From Leptospira bourretii (lineage in GTDB: Bacteria > Spirochaetota > Leptospiria > Leptospirales > Leptospiraceae): DNA of 64,000 nt. The stretch's first letter is position 1. Every line of letters starts with the position of its first letter. Of this stretch, positions 17,879 through 27,126 are shown in pieces. The translations under genes were made by a program, and so were the position numbers. The notes under the pieces were generated by a model. The model searched no databases. It was not told the DNA's origin and worked only from the letters and a program-made list of their open reading frames with translations. The stretch is from the NCBI RefSeq assembly GCF_004770145.1, contig NZ_RQFW01000015.1, positions 1 to 64,000 of the forward strand. Reading direction: 5' to 3'.

Positions 17879-19162
17879 ATGAAAATTACGAACGCTGGAA
17901 TCGAATTCTTAGAATTCAATGAATTTAAAAATTTTGCTGTTGATTATGATTTGTTAGGTTCTGTTTCTCTCAGTGAACCAGTCGTTGATAAAAACGGTAG
18001 TATCCTCATCAAAGAAAAAGTGGCGATCAAGGAAAATATTTTAAAGAAACTAGAAGGTATGGAGGGAAACTATATCCCTTCATTTAAGTTAGCAATGTCC
18101 AAAGATTTGATGCGGATGCTTCGGATGGTACTTTCGAAAGCAATCCTCAGTCGAATTGAAGACAGATCCAATGAGTTTATTTTTCATCTTTATGAACAAA
18201 ATGCGGAACGAATGGCAAGTCTTAAGGGGATCATTCAAAATTCATTTTATTCCAAGTCACTTGCTTTATCTTTTTTTCGTGTTCTTCTCAATCACAAAGA
18301 GTTTTTTAACCATCTTGCTGACTTTGGTCTTTTGAGTTTAGGATCGGTGATCCAAAAACAATATGGATTTAAGATGGTCAACCGATTCAGTTTTTTAGCT
18401 GGTCTTTGTGCTGACATAGCAGTGTCGAAGGAAGGTTTGTACAAACAAAGTTTTTTCGGGTCTTCACTTTCTTCTGCGGTAAATCTTTCTTTGGAAATTG
18501 CAAGAAAACTGAATCTACCAGAAGAAGTCATCAGTGCGATTAACAACCATGGTTCGAATGGATTTGAAATCCCTGGAGTGGTTCCTGCCACAGTAAACGT
18601 AGAAGACCTTCGCAAACACCAATTGAATCAGGATCTTTTGGCTGGAAGCGGGATGGAAGATGATGCCAGCGATGATGAAGAAGAAGCAGGTGAGTATGCT
18701 GATGACACTGCCGAAGTCACATTAGATGCATTAAAAATTGCTCGTTACATCATGGAAAATTTAAAGGTATCCACTGAAAAGGAACATGTGTCTGAAAAAT
18801 TGTTAGTGATGTTTACTTACAATGCAGAGAAAGGACTCTTTCGAAAAGACCTTGCTGATCCGATGACAAGCAGGTTTAAAGAATTTGACCAAGCCATCAA
18901 ACGCATCCGTACCATTGCAGAAATCGAAAACAAATGTAAATTCCAAACTTCAGCCTGGGCTTATCCTAAACCAAAAGCAGCACAAATTCTTTGCCGAGAC
19001 AAAAACTACCAATGCCCTTGGATTGTGAACGGTTGGGACTTAAGAATCATTTCTCCCCAGGACCCTTTTGGTCATATTGGGACTTCTCTTGATGTGGGAA
19101 CTTATCCGAAATGTGCTTTAGAGGAAGAACTGCATGCTAAGATCAAGTATACAGATAGTTAG
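17879..19162 (+). CDS. Hypothetical protein with a possible degenerate HD-type domain
   Basis: This 427-aa cytosolic protein is not assigned to a named family. The middle part (about 120-235: LADFGLLSLGSVIQKQYGF, FLAGLCADIAVSK, EVISAINNHGSNG) has the rhythm of HDOD/HD-GYP helices, but the HD metal residues are replaced (CAD where HD is expected). An acidic linker (EDDASDDEEEAGEYADD) follows at about 260. The C-terminal part has several Cys (about 360-410) and DPFGHIGTSLDVGTYPKC. AGGAC precedes the ATG. A bidirectional terminator follows it. Confidence 0.6.
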   Translation: MKITNAGIEFLEFNEFKNFAVDYDLLGSVSLSEPVVDKNGSILIKEKVAIKENILKKLEGMEGNYIPSFKLAMSKDLMRMLRMVLSKAILSRIEDRSNEFIFHLYEQNAERMASLKGIIQNSFYSKSLALSFFRVLLNHKEFFNHLADFGLLSLGSVIQKQYGFKMVNRFSFLAGLCADIAVSKEGLYKQSFFGSSLSSAVNLSLEIARKLNLPEEVISAINNHGSNGFEIPGVVPATVNVEDLRKHQLNQDLLAGSGMEDDASDDEEEAGEYADDTAEVTLDALKIARYIMENLKVSTEKEHVSEKLLVMFTYNAEKGLFRKDLADPMTSRFKEFDQAIKRIRTIAEIENKCKFQTSAWAYPKPKAAQILCRDKNYQCPWIVNGWDLRIISPQDPFGHIGTSLDVGTYPKCALEEELHAKIKYTDS

Positions 19163-19170
19163 AAAATAAA

Positions 19171-19202
19171 AAAACCAACCGAAACTTCGGTTGGTTTTCT
19201 TT
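19171..19202. terminator. Bidirectional rho-independent terminator
   Basis: The stem CCAACCGA-AACT-TCGGTTGG has an A run before it and a T run after it (AAAA...TTTTCTTTT). The perfect pairing extends through AAAACCAACCGAA/TTCGGTTGGTTTT. It serves the gene ending at 19162 and, on the other strand, the small lipoprotein gene ending at 19218. Confidence 0.92.
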
Positions 19203-19217
19203 TACAGAAAAAGATGA

Positions 19218-19466
19218 TTAGAAACCTGCTGGTTTTTTAATGTCTTTTGTAGCGTCTTTGATCGCGCCTGTTGCTGCTTTTTTAGCTTCTGCTTCTGCAG
19301 TTTTCACTGCTGCATCTACTTTTTTCTCTACTTCTGTAGTTACTTTTTTCGCTGCATCTTCAACAGATTCGATTTTTTCTTCAACAACCGGCTCTTCTTT
19401 TTTGCAGAATGCAAGTCCAGAAGCCATAGTCACACCAAGAATTAAAACGAGTAGTTTTTTATTCAT
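19218..19466 (-). CDS. Small Ala/Lys/Glu-rich lipoprotein
   Basis: This 82-aa protein has a lipoprotein signal peptide (MNKKLLVLILGVTMASGLAF, then Cys21) with the relaxed spirochaete lipobox LAFC. The mature part (KKEEPVVEEKIESVEDAAKK and onward) is a run of Ala/Lys/Glu/Val heptad-like repeats predicted to form one long amphipathic helix. AGGAGAG precedes the ATG at 19466; the frame extends upstream but lacks such a site. The role is unknown, but envelope location is likely. It lies about 90 bases after fbp on the same strand. Confidence 0.8.
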   Translation of the reverse strand: MNKKLLVLILGVTMASGLAFCKKEEPVVEEKIESVEDAAKKVTTEVEKKVDAAVKTAEAEAKKAATGAIKDATKDIKKPAGF

Positions 19467-19556
19467 TGAAAGTTCTCTCCTAAAATCTTTTAATTCTGCC
19501 AAAACTACTAGAATATCATTTCCATTGAAAGAAATTTCTTTCAATGGTTTGGAAAA

Positions 19557-20591
19557 TTATGACTTAGGAACAAACGTAAGGAATTCTTCTACTTCCTTTT
19601 TGCTACCAATAATGAGCGTTGTTCTTTCATGAAGGTCTTTAGGGGTTAGGTCAAGGATTCTCTCACCCTTAACAGTAACCGCCATTCCACCAGCTTGTTC
19701 TGCGATATACGCCATCGGGGCAGCTTCATACAACAAACGAAGTTTTCCATTCGGATACTTGGAAGATTTTGTATCATTTGGATAGAGGAAAATCCCTCCC
19801 TTCAAAAGGTTTCTATGGAAATCCGCAACAAGGGATCCAATATAACGAGCTGTTTTTGGTTTTTTTCCACCTTCTATGGATTTGATCTTTTGGAGATAAG
19901 CTTGTACTTCCGGAGACCAATAGGATGCGTTTCCTTCATTGGCAGAATAAATATCCCCAGACTCAGGCATTTGCATATTCGGATGGGAGAGTAAAAATTC
20001 ACCTACACTTGGATCTAAAGTAAACCCAGAAACACCCTTTCCTGTGGAGAGGACAAGCATCGTGGAAGAACCATAAATGATATAACCTGCGCAGCGTTGT
20101 AAATGGCCTTGTTGTAATAAATCTTTTTCGTTCCCAGGTTCTTTGGAATTGGGTTCCAGTCTTTGGTGGATGGAAAAAATCGTTCCGATGGAGACGTTAG
20201 TGTCAATATTGGAAGATCCATCTAGGGGATCAATGGCCATGGTGTACTTTCCGATATTGTATCCGCCAGGAATCGGGATGATGTGTTCGTGTTCTTCACT
20301 GGCAAGGACACAAAGGTGCCCACAAATTTTAAGGGACTGGTTGAAGGCATTGTCCGCGTATTGGTCCAATTTCATTTGGGTTTCGCCTTGGACATTGGTA
20401 TCGTCCGTAGCACCAAGGATATCATCCAAAAGTCCTGCCTTTCTCACTTCACGACCAACAATTTTGGCCGCATAAACGAGATGGCTGAGTAGGGCTGTAA
20501 ATTCTCCGGAGGCATGAGGGATTTTGAGTTGCTCTTCTAGAATGAATTGCGATAGAGAGATGAGTTTTTTTTGTTTCGGTGTTGCGTTCAC
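19557..20591 (-). CDS. fbp: Class I fructose-1,6-bisphosphatase
   Basis: This 344-aa protein is a full-length class I FBPase. The metal/phosphate site DPLDGSSNIDTN lies near 118, the ASEEHEH acidic loop near 96, and a C-terminal GGMAVTVKGERILDLTP segment is present. It hydrolyses fructose-1,6-bisphosphate in gluconeogenesis, which suits an organism growing on fatty acids. The start codon is GTG with GGGGAA a few bases upstream. A small lipoprotein gene follows on the same strand. Confidence 0.95.
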   Translation of the reverse strand: MNATPKQKKLISLSQFILEEQLKIPHASGEFTALLSHLVYAAKIVGREVRKAGLLDDILGATDDTNVQGETQMKLDQYADNAFNQSLKICGHLCVLASEEHEHIIPIPGGYNIGKYTMAIDPLDGSSNIDTNVSIGTIFSIHQRLEPNSKEPGNEKDLLQQGHLQRCAGYIIYGSSTMLVLSTGKGVSGFTLDPSVGEFLLSHPNMQMPESGDIYSANEGNASYWSPEVQAYLQKIKSIEGGKKPKTARYIGSLVADFHRNLLKGGIFLYPNDTKSSKYPNGKLRLLYEAAPMAYIAEQAGGMAVTVKGERILDLTPKDLHERTTLIIGSKKEVEEFLTFVPKS

Positions 20592-20696
20592 AGGTTCCCC
20601 GAGTTGTTTTTACTCCATTTTGGGAGCGTAACGCCAGGGGCAATCCTTTCTCCTTTTGATTGGTCAGGCCCGCGCCGATACTAAAACCAGATTCCA

Positions 20697-21521
20697 ATGA
20701 TAGATCCAACTCATGTAAGTCCATCCCCCTCCATGCAAATGACAGACTACCATTCCCGTAGGCTTGGCATTAGTTTTGCCAGTGTCGGCGCCCATTTGGG
20801 TTGGGTTTACCTAGCCGGTGAAATCGTTTATGAATTTGGTAGGACGGAAAAAGAGGAATGGCTAAGAAGTCTTGTGTCCGGTCAAATGGCGACCCTCGTC
20901 CGGGACCTGGAATTTATGGAACCAAAATCCCTTGGGACTTTTTCAGAAGGGGGAAGGGATTTGAAGATCAATATCATGCGCCTTCCTGAAGGTGAAGTTC
21001 CTGTTTTTGCCCTTGTCGTCCAGGAAATTGAACCAGAACTTTCAAAACGAAATTGGGAAGATCTATCAAACCAAGTTTTGACTTTTTGTGCTACAGGGAT
21101 TTCCCTTCGGGAAAAGAACCTTCTCGATTTTCCAACGATCATCGAGCCAATCCGAAAAAAAATCGATCGATCTCTCACAAAGGATCAGCCCGCGGGAGTG
21201 ATTGCATTTTTTCACCTCCAGGACCTCTCTCCCTTTTTCAAACCTTTGGGTGTGGTCAAAAGCCAAGAGATCTTACGGGAGGTGACCGCCACCCTGCACA
21301 AAGAAACGAAAGAAAACGAATTCAATTTCCAATTGAACCCAAGGTCCTATTTCCTTTTTTGTCCGGGAGAAACTCTGGATGGTGCCAATCATAGGTTTGG
21401 ATCCCTTTATTTTCCCTCCAAACATTTGATTTTGGACTACAAACTCAAGATTTTCCCCATTGACAGGGAGATTTTAGCGGATGATTCGAGGTTTTCTTCT
21501 ATTTTCATCGAAAATTTCTGA
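20697..21521 (+). CDS. Hypothetical protein with a degenerate GGDEF-like domain
   Basis: This 274-aa protein has an N-terminal unassigned region (residues 1-130). Its C-terminal half follows the GGDEF order: GVIAFFHLQDLSPFFKPLG where FIDLDxFKxINDxxG is expected, then SQEILREVTATLHKE, then a strand reading NPRSYFLFCPGE where the GGDEF signature should be. The catalytic signature is therefore missing, and it cannot be an active diguanylate cyclase. The start is uncertain: ATGs at 20697, 20733 and 20739 are all possible and none has a good ribosome site. It precedes the rpsU operon. Confidence 0.6.
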   Translation: MIDPTHVSPSPSMQMTDYHSRRLGISFASVGAHLGWVYLAGEIVYEFGRTEKEEWLRSLVSGQMATLVRDLEFMEPKSLGTFSEGGRDLKINIMRLPEGEVPVFALVVQEIEPELSKRNWEDLSNQVLTFCATGISLREKNLLDFPTIIEPIRKKIDRSLTKDQPAGVIAFFHLQDLSPFFKPLGVVKSQEILREVTATLHKETKENEFNFQLNPRSYFLFCPGETLDGANHRFGSLYFPSKHLILDYKLKIFPIDREILADDSRFSSIFIENF

Positions 21522-21538
21522 TTAGTTTTTCGGCTGAA

Positions 21539-21567
21539 TTGACAAATCAGGGCGGTTTCCGATACCG
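21539..21567 (+). promoter_or_regulatory. Candidate sigma-70 promoter for the rpsU operon
   Basis: A perfect TTGACA (21539-21544) is followed after 16-17 bases by GATACC/ATACCG, a weak -10. It lies just after the preceding stop codon and about 40 bases before the rpsU start. Confidence 0.45.
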
Positions 21568-21602
21568 TCAAAACTAGACCATTTTTACAAAAGGACAGTT
21601 GT

Positions 21603-21827
21603 TTGTCTATGACCCCACAAGTAGGGATTTATTTAAAAGAAGGGGAATCTATCGAGGCGGCGCTTCGTAGATTCAAAAGAGATTGTGCGAATGCTGGTAT
21701 TATGAGCGAAATCAAACGCCGTGAATACTTCGAAAAGCCGAGTGTTGTCAAAAAAAAGGCAGTCGAAGCAGCGAAACGCAAACGAGACAAAAAGAAAAGA
21801 CTATTTGCTAAAAAAGATAAACTGTAA
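21603..21827 (+). CDS. rpsU: 30S ribosomal protein S21
   Basis: This protein of up to 74 aa is S21: VGIYLKEGESIEAALRRFKR, then the CANAGIMSEIKRREYFEKPS core, and a strongly basic tail (KRKRDKKKRLFAKK). There are two start choices. TTG at 21603 has AAGGA at 21591-21595 seven bases upstream; ATG at 21609 would be 13 bases away. Spacing favours TTG, while the protein family alone does not decide. It is the first gene of rpsU-yqeY-dnaG-rpoD, the conserved macromolecular-synthesis operon. Confidence 0.93.
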   Translation: MSMTPQVGIYLKEGESIEAALRRFKRDCANAGIMSEIKRREYFEKPSVVKKKAVEAAKRKRDKKKRLFAKKDKL

Positions 21828-21846
21828 TCTTTAAGCCGGTGATCCA

Positions 21847-22302
21847 ATGACCCTGCAAGAGACGATTAGTACCGATCTAAAAACGGCATTAAAGGCCAAG
21901 GATGAAACAGTCCTCGGCACTTTGCGTCTCATCAAAGCAGAAATTCAATATGAGTTAACCAAAACCGGTGCTTCCGAATTAACGGATACTGCAGTGATGC
22001 AGATTTTAAAATCCAATTTCAAACGTAGAAAGGACACGGCTGTCGAATATGACAAAGCCAACCGTCCCGATTTATCGAGCAAAGAAATTCAGGAAGCAGA
22101 AGTCATCTCACGTTATATTCCAAAAGAAGTCTCCGAAGAAGAAATCTCTCGAGCAGTGAACGAAGCCATTGCGGAATTGAATGCGAACGGAGCCCAGGAT
22201 ATGGGAAAGGTGATGGGTAAAGTAATGGCAAAATTTAAAGGGCAAAATATAGACGGCTCCAAGGTATCCTCTCTCGCAAAACAAGCACTTAGCGCCAGTT
22301 AA
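21847..22302 (+). CDS. yqeY: GatB/YqeY-domain protein
   Basis: This 151-aa protein matches the YqeY family, which resembles the C-terminal tail of the amidotransferase subunit GatB (LRLIKAEIQYELTKTG, YIPKEVSEEEI, DMGKVMGKVMAKFKGQ). The exact role is unsettled; binding to tRNA has been proposed. It lies between rpsU and dnaG, a frequent arrangement, with short gaps on both sides. Confidence 0.92.
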   Translation: MTLQETISTDLKTALKAKDETVLGTLRLIKAEIQYELTKTGASELTDTAVMQILKSNFKRRKDTAVEYDKANRPDLSSKEIQEAEVISRYIPKEVSEEEISRAVNEAIAELNANGAQDMGKVMGKVMAKFKGQNIDGSKVSSLAKQALSAS

Positions 22303-22314
22303 TACTGTTATACT

Positions 22315-24126
22315 GTGAATCCTTACCAAAGTTTTAAAGAAAGAGTTCGCAGAGAAGTCTCCATTGATTCTTATATCAACCGGTTTGTTCCTTTGCGCCG
22401 TATGGGAAGAAATCTTGTTGGAATCTGCCCATTCCATAACGAAAAAACTCCATCTTTTAATGTAAACGCAGAAGGTGGGTTCTACCACTGTTTTGGATGC
22501 AAAGCATCCGGTGATTTGTTTCGATTTGTGATGGACTACCAAAAGGTAGACTTTCTCAAATCTTTAGAAATCCTTTCTGATTATTCAGGAATTCCTCTTG
22601 TCGAAAGAACAAAAGAAGAAGAGGAATCAGAGCGAAAAAAAGAAGCCCTTTACCAAGTTTCCCAAAAAGCATTGGAATACTTTCAAAAGAATTTAAATAC
22701 GCAAAGCGGCGAAATTGCCCTTAAGTATTTGGAATCACGTGGGATGTATTCAGAAGATTTAAAAGTTTTTAAAATTGGATTTGGCCTTCCCGGTTTTGGA
22801 AATTTGCGTGCGGAACTCTTTAAAACCGAGACGGAAGTGAAACTGGGAGAACAGTTAGGACTACTCAAAAGACAGGACCAAAACAAAGATCCTTATGATT
22901 TTTTTCGTAACCGCATCATGTTTCCTGTGATTGATACAAGAGGGAGAGTGATTGCCTTTTCCGGTAGGATCCTCGGTGAATCAGAAGAAGCAAAATACAT
23001 CAATAGTCCGAACTCTCTCATTTATGATAAAAGTCGTACGTTTTATAATTTGAATTTAGCCCAAGATAGCATTCGAAAAACAAGAGAAGCGGTCATCGTG
23101 GAAGGTGTGTTTGACGCCATCGGACTATTCCGCAAAGGAATTGAGTTTGTCGTCGCACCACTCGGAACCGGATTTACAGAAGGCCATGTTCGAATTCTAA
23201 AGAATATGGCGGACAAAGTGTACTTAATGATGGATTCGGATAAGGCGGGAACTAAAGGTGCCTTTCGTGCTGTGAATCTTCTTTCGAAAGAAGGAGTTTC
23301 AGTAAAAGTCTGTCATATCCCGGAAGGAAAAGATCCTTTTGATTATTCCCTCCATCATAACAAACAAGAAATCAGAGATTTATTGGAATCGGCAGCACCA
23401 GCTTCCCAATTTATGATCCGTGAGATCCTTGCGGGAGCAGGGCCTTCTTCTTTGGCAGAGGAAAAACAGGCAGGTGTCAAAAAACTTTTTGAATTCCTAA
23501 AACCAATGGAAAAGGAAACAGACAAACAAGTCTATTTAGAAGAGGGGGCACGCCAGCTCGGACTTTCATTTTCTTCGCTTTTTCAGGATTTTCGGGGCAA
23601 GCCGGGTGTAACTTCGGCCCCCTCTGCGGTCGATACTAAAAAAGAACGTTCTGTGGCCAAACCGGGAAAACCTTCCCCCATTTTGGTCTGTGAACGTAAG
23701 ATGATCGCAATGCTCATTCAGAATTTGGAACTATTTAGTTTCGCTGATGATTTGTTATCACTGGAGTTTCGAGATGAAGTATCTGCTTTTCTTTGGGACT
23801 ATTTATATACGAAATATTTGCAGAATGAGAACCTAACAGCTGCAGAAATTCTTTCGAGGGAAGAGATTCCTTCGGAATACCTGGGAATGATTGCCGAACA
23901 TTTTACGGCCGATGAATCGACAACACCAGGTTTATTTAAGGGGATGTTTCTTTACCATGCGGATTTGTTGGATGACGCAAGGATGGAAGAACTTGTCAAA
24001 GAGATGGCCAAACCTGATTTAACGATTGAAGAAAAGAACAATCTTTTATCAGAGCTTTCACTTTTAAAAAGTGAAAAAAATAAGAGATCCGTGTATCTCC
24101 GAACGATCCAAACGTTAGAAGTATAA
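22315..24126 (+). CDS. dnaG: DNA primase
   Basis: This 603-aa protein is DnaG. The N-terminal zinc-binding domain has CPFH near 42 and CFGC near 61. The RNA polymerase core has a Toprim fold ([12 protein letters not shown] near 260 and [12 protein letters not shown] near 305). A C-terminal helicase-interaction region follows, ending about residue 603. It makes the RNA primers for replication. The start is GTG, 12 bases after yqeY, without a clear ribosome site. The next gene is rpoD. Confidence 0.96.
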   Translation: MNPYQSFKERVRREVSIDSYINRFVPLRRMGRNLVGICPFHNEKTPSFNVNAEGGFYHCFGCKASGDLFRFVMDYQKVDFLKSLEILSDYSGIPLVERTKEEEESERKKEALYQVSQKALEYFQKNLNTQSGEIALKYLESRGMYSEDLKVFKIGFGLPGFGNLRAELFKTETEVKLGEQLGLLKRQDQNKDPYDFFRNRIMFPVIDTRGRVIAFSGRILGESEEAKYINSPNSLIYDKSRTFYNLNLAQDSIRKTREAVIVEGVFDAIGLFRKGIEFVVAPLGTGFTEGHVRILKNMADKVYLMMDSDKAGTKGAFRAVNLLSKEGVSVKVCHIPEGKDPFDYSLHHNKQEIRDLLESAAPASQFMIREILAGAGPSSLAEEKQAGVKKLFEFLKPMEKETDKQVYLEEGARQLGLSFSSLFQDFRGKPGVTSAPSAVDTKKERSVAKPGKPSPILVCERKMIAMLIQNLELFSFADDLLSLEFRDEVSAFLWDYLYTKYLQNENLTAAEILSREEIPSEYLGMIAEHFTADESTTPGLFKGMFLYHADLLDDARMEELVKEMAKPDLTIEEKNNLLSELSLLKSEKNKRSVYLRTIQTLEV

Positions 24127-24142
24127 AGAGGATAGAGGTAGA

Positions 24143-25915
24143 ATGGAAAATCTAGCAAGCCTACCAGAAGTACAAAAGATCATCTCGATCGGAAAAGCAA
24201 ATCGAGAGGTATCTTATGATGAAATCAATGAAATACTTCCGGATAAAATTTTAAATTCCGAAAAAATTGATGATGTCTTTACTTTGTTACACGAGATGGG
24301 GATTGAAATTGTAGAAGAGTATTCCAAAAAGTCTTTGGAAGAATCTAGTTCCCTCACAACAACAAAGGAAGAAACTACTAAAGAAACAAAAGAGAAACCT
24401 GCACGTAAAAAAAGAGAGTCCAGTGTTTCTTCTAGTTCCGAAGATCCGATTCGTCTTTATTTAAAAGAAATTGGTAAAGTATCCCTGATCTCTGGAGAAA
24501 CAGAAGTGTTTCTTGCCAAAAGGATTGAGAAGGGTGAAAAAATCATTGAAGAAACAATCCTTAGTTCTTCTATCCTACGTCAAAACTTTGCAAAACTCAT
24601 TCCGAAAATTAAGTCCAAAAAAATCAAAGTTTATGACTTGGTGAAAGTGGACAAAATGTACGCACTCAACCAAGAGCAAGCGGACAAATTAGAAAAAGTA
24701 TTTTTTGAGAATATGGAACTCATCCAACAGGATGAAAAAGTTTTAAACGAGTCCACAAACCGAATTCGTAAGTATTCTGAGAACTCAAAGAAATTCAAAG
24801 AACTCAAAGAAAAAATCGATATGTCTACGGGCAAAATCGATGAAGCCATTCGTAAAATTGGAGTTTCTCAAAAAGAAATCCAAAAGATTTCTCAAAAGAT
24901 CAAATCGATGGTATTTCGTGTTAAGGAAATCGAAAAACATTTCCTTAAAATCAAAGCCAAATACGGGCATGATGTTCGTGAAATCAAAGCCCTCAACCGT
25001 TTCATCGAAAAAAATGAAAACCTAGATGAAATCGAAAAGATGATGGGTTGCGATATTGATGAAGTTAGAGAAGTCATCAAAGACATTCGTAACAACGAAC
25101 GAAAACTCCGTCGTATGGAACAGGAAGCTGGATCTCCTGTTGGGGAAATCAAAGACTGGGGTGAAAAAATCATCAAAGGAGAAAGGGAAATTGCACAAGC
25201 TAAAAGAGAACTTGTGCGAGCAAACCTCCGTTTGGTGGTCTCCATTGCAAAACGTTATGCCAACCGCGGGATGCATTTCTTTGATTTGATCCAAGAAGGA
25301 AACATCGGTCTTATCCGTGCTGTTGATAAGTTCGAATACAAAAAAGGTTATAAATTTTCTACTTACGCCACTTGGTGGATTAGACAAGCCATCACTCGTG
25401 CGATCTCTGACCAAGCTCGTACCATCCGTGTTCCGGTTCATATGATCGAACAAGTGAACAAAGTGATTCGAGAAACTCGTCTTTTTGTCCAAGAATTTGG
25501 CCGTGACCCGTCCAATGATGAAATTGCTGAAAGACTCGGCTGGCCGGTTCAGAAAGTAAAGGCTGTGAAAAACGTAGCGCGGGAACCAATCTCACTTGAG
25601 ATTCCTGTTGGTTCAGAAGAGGATTCAGAACTCGGAGATTTTATCGAAGACAAGGAAGTGATCTCTCCACTGAACTCTGCTGCGTCTTCCATTCTATCTG
25701 AACAAATCCGTCAGGTTCTCCAAACCTTACCGGCTCGGGAACAAAAGGTCATTCGGATGCGATTTGGTTTGGATGATGGGTATGCGCAAACTCTCGAAGA
25801 GGTGGGATACCAATTTAAAGTGACCCGGGAAAGGATTCGTCAGATCGAAGCAAAAGCACTTCGTCGTCTTCGCCACCCAAGTCGTTCGAAAAAACTCAAA
25901 GACTATATCGATTAA
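24143..25915 (+). CDS. rpoD: RNA polymerase primary sigma factor RpoD
   Basis: This 590-aa housekeeping sigma factor starts with a region 1.1 segment, followed by a Ser/Lys-rich linker. Region 1.2 is [17 protein letters not shown] long charged non-conserved region spans about 150-330. Region 2 includes [20 protein letters not shown] and the -10 recognition helix [18 protein letters not shown]. Region 3 follows, then region 4 with [18 protein letters not shown] for -35 binding. Spacing to dnaG is 16 bases. A hairpin terminator follows directly. Confidence 0.97.
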   Translation: MENLASLPEVQKIISIGKANREVSYDEINEILPDKILNSEKIDDVFTLLHEMGIEIVEEYSKKSLEESSSLTTTKEETTKETKEKPARKKRESSVSSSSEDPIRLYLKEIGKVSLISGETEVFLAKRIEKGEKIIEETILSSSILRQNFAKLIPKIKSKKIKVYDLVKVDKMYALNQEQADKLEKVFFENMELIQQDEKVLNESTNRIRKYSENSKKFKELKEKIDMSTGKIDEAIRKIGVSQKEIQKISQKIKSMVFRVKEIEKHFLKIKAKYGHDVREIKALNRFIEKNENLDEIEKMMGCDIDEVREVIKDIRNNERKLRRMEQEAGSPVGEIKDWGEKIIKGEREIAQAKRELVRANLRLVVSIAKRYANRGMHFFDLIQEGNIGLIRAVDKFEYKKGYKFSTYATWWIRQAITRAISDQARTIRVPVHMIEQVNKVIRETRLFVQEFGRDPSNDEIAERLGWPVQKVKAVKNVAREPISLEIPVGSEEDSELGDFIEDKEVISPLNSAASSILSEQIRQVLQTLPAREQKVIRMRFGLDDGYAQTLEEVGYQFKVTRERIRQIEAKALRRLRHPSRSKKLKDYID

Positions 25916-25948
25916 ACAATTTTGTTTTTCGCTTGATTGGTCTTTAGA

Positions 25949-25990
25949 AGAGATTCATGGTTTTGAAATTCCATGGATCTCTTTTTTTTT
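25949..25990 (+). terminator. Rho-independent terminator of the rpsU-rpoD operon
   Basis: AGAGATTCATGG (25949-25960) pairs with CCATGGATCTCT (25971-25982) with one G-T pair. The loop is 10 bases and at least eight T follow. It ends the rpoD transcript and covers an ATG at 25973 that would otherwise be the longest start for the next gene. Confidence 0.9.
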
Positions 25991-26029
25991 CGTAAGACTC
26001 GCCCATCAGATGATCTTCCTTATTTTGGT

Positions 26030-27082
26030 ATGAATTTGATTCATCTCGTTTTTCCAATTTTGTTCTTTTCCCTTTTATGCAATTGCCAGGCTTCCGAAAA
26101 ACAACTGGACTATGGACGCACTCAAAGTGTTGGACAGATGAATCCTGAAGAACCCTGGCGATTCAGTCCGGAGTTTGCTTTGGATGATAAAACTTCCACA
26201 GCTTTTTGTGCGAATGCCAAAGAATTTGGTTCTGGATTTACACTATACCTCAATTCGTATTCCCAATTTTCCGCCTTGCGGATGTTAAATGGATTTCACA
26301 AGTCTGCTATTGATTTAAAAACAAATGATGCCGTAAAAAAACTTCGCCTCACTTCCTTTGCGATGGAAACGAATGACCAAAAATCAAAAATGAAAATTGG
26401 TTCTACTTTGGATTTGGAATTGAACAAACCCAAGTTCGGGAAATCGGGATTTCAAGTTTTGGATTTGGATTCCAAATTCCAAGGGAATGTGATTCGTTTG
26501 GAAATTTTGGAAACCCATGGTTTGGGATCAACTGGACGAGTTTGTATTTCAGAACTTCAATTTGGAGAAATTCAGAAAGATAGTTTTGTATCCTTTCCTT
26601 GGGTCTCCTTTGACAAAATCAAACGAACTATTGAACAATTTGGGAAAGCAGAAAGGCATTATTCCGGATTCAAACAATTGGTTTTAGCCAACGAAAAGAG
26701 TACCATTTTATTTTATGACCAAGGAACCATCCTTCCTGTTTTCTTTAAAGCCGACCAAACTTTTAGTTTTTCTGAGATGTATGGGGAAGGAGACCCTTTG
26801 GGATTTTTACCTTCCATTGTGGGAACATATACCATCCTTCAATCTTCAGAAGAGGGACTAGAGTTAAACTTAAGTTATTATGATGCGGGTGGGATCGAAC
26901 GAAATATATCTTGGATTTTCAAACGTGCGGAAGTGGGGGATGAAGATTATGAAAACTTTAAAACCAAACTGGGAACAAGGTTTTCTGAAGTTTTTAATCC
27001 CAAAACACATTTTCTATTTGTTTTAAAAGAAAAGGAATCGGGAAGGACATTTTATCATTATGAACTTCCAAGACCAAAGTAG
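26030..27082 (+). CDS. Lipoprotein with a discoidin/NADase-type glycan-binding-like domain
   Basis: This protein of about 350 aa has a lipoprotein signal (MNLIHLVFPILFFSLLCNC, Cys at 19). A beta-rich region follows with ALDDKTSTAFCANAKEFGSG, ALRMLNGF, KKLRLTSFAM, VIRLEILETHG and STGRVCISELQFG. This is the pattern of the discoidin-like domain found next to bacterial NADases and in many Leptospira surface proteins; the two Cys probably pair. The C-terminal 150 residues are unassigned. An ATG at 25973 is in frame but lies inside the rpoD terminator, so 26030 is chosen. Confidence 0.75.
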   Translation: MNLIHLVFPILFFSLLCNCQASEKQLDYGRTQSVGQMNPEEPWRFSPEFALDDKTSTAFCANAKEFGSGFTLYLNSYSQFSALRMLNGFHKSAIDLKTNDAVKKLRLTSFAMETNDQKSKMKIGSTLDLELNKPKFGKSGFQVLDLDSKFQGNVIRLEILETHGLGSTGRVCISELQFGEIQKDSFVSFPWVSFDKIKRTIEQFGKAERHYSGFKQLVLANEKSTILFYDQGTILPVFFKADQTFSFSEMYGEGDPLGFLPSIVGTYTILQSSEEGLELNLSYYDAGGIERNISWIFKRAEVGDEDYENFKTKLGTRFSEVFNPKTHFLFVLKEKESGRTFYHYELPRPK

Positions 27083-27126
27083 ATGGGATGAATCACCATC
27101 CAATCTACTCGTGTCGTCTTTTTTTG

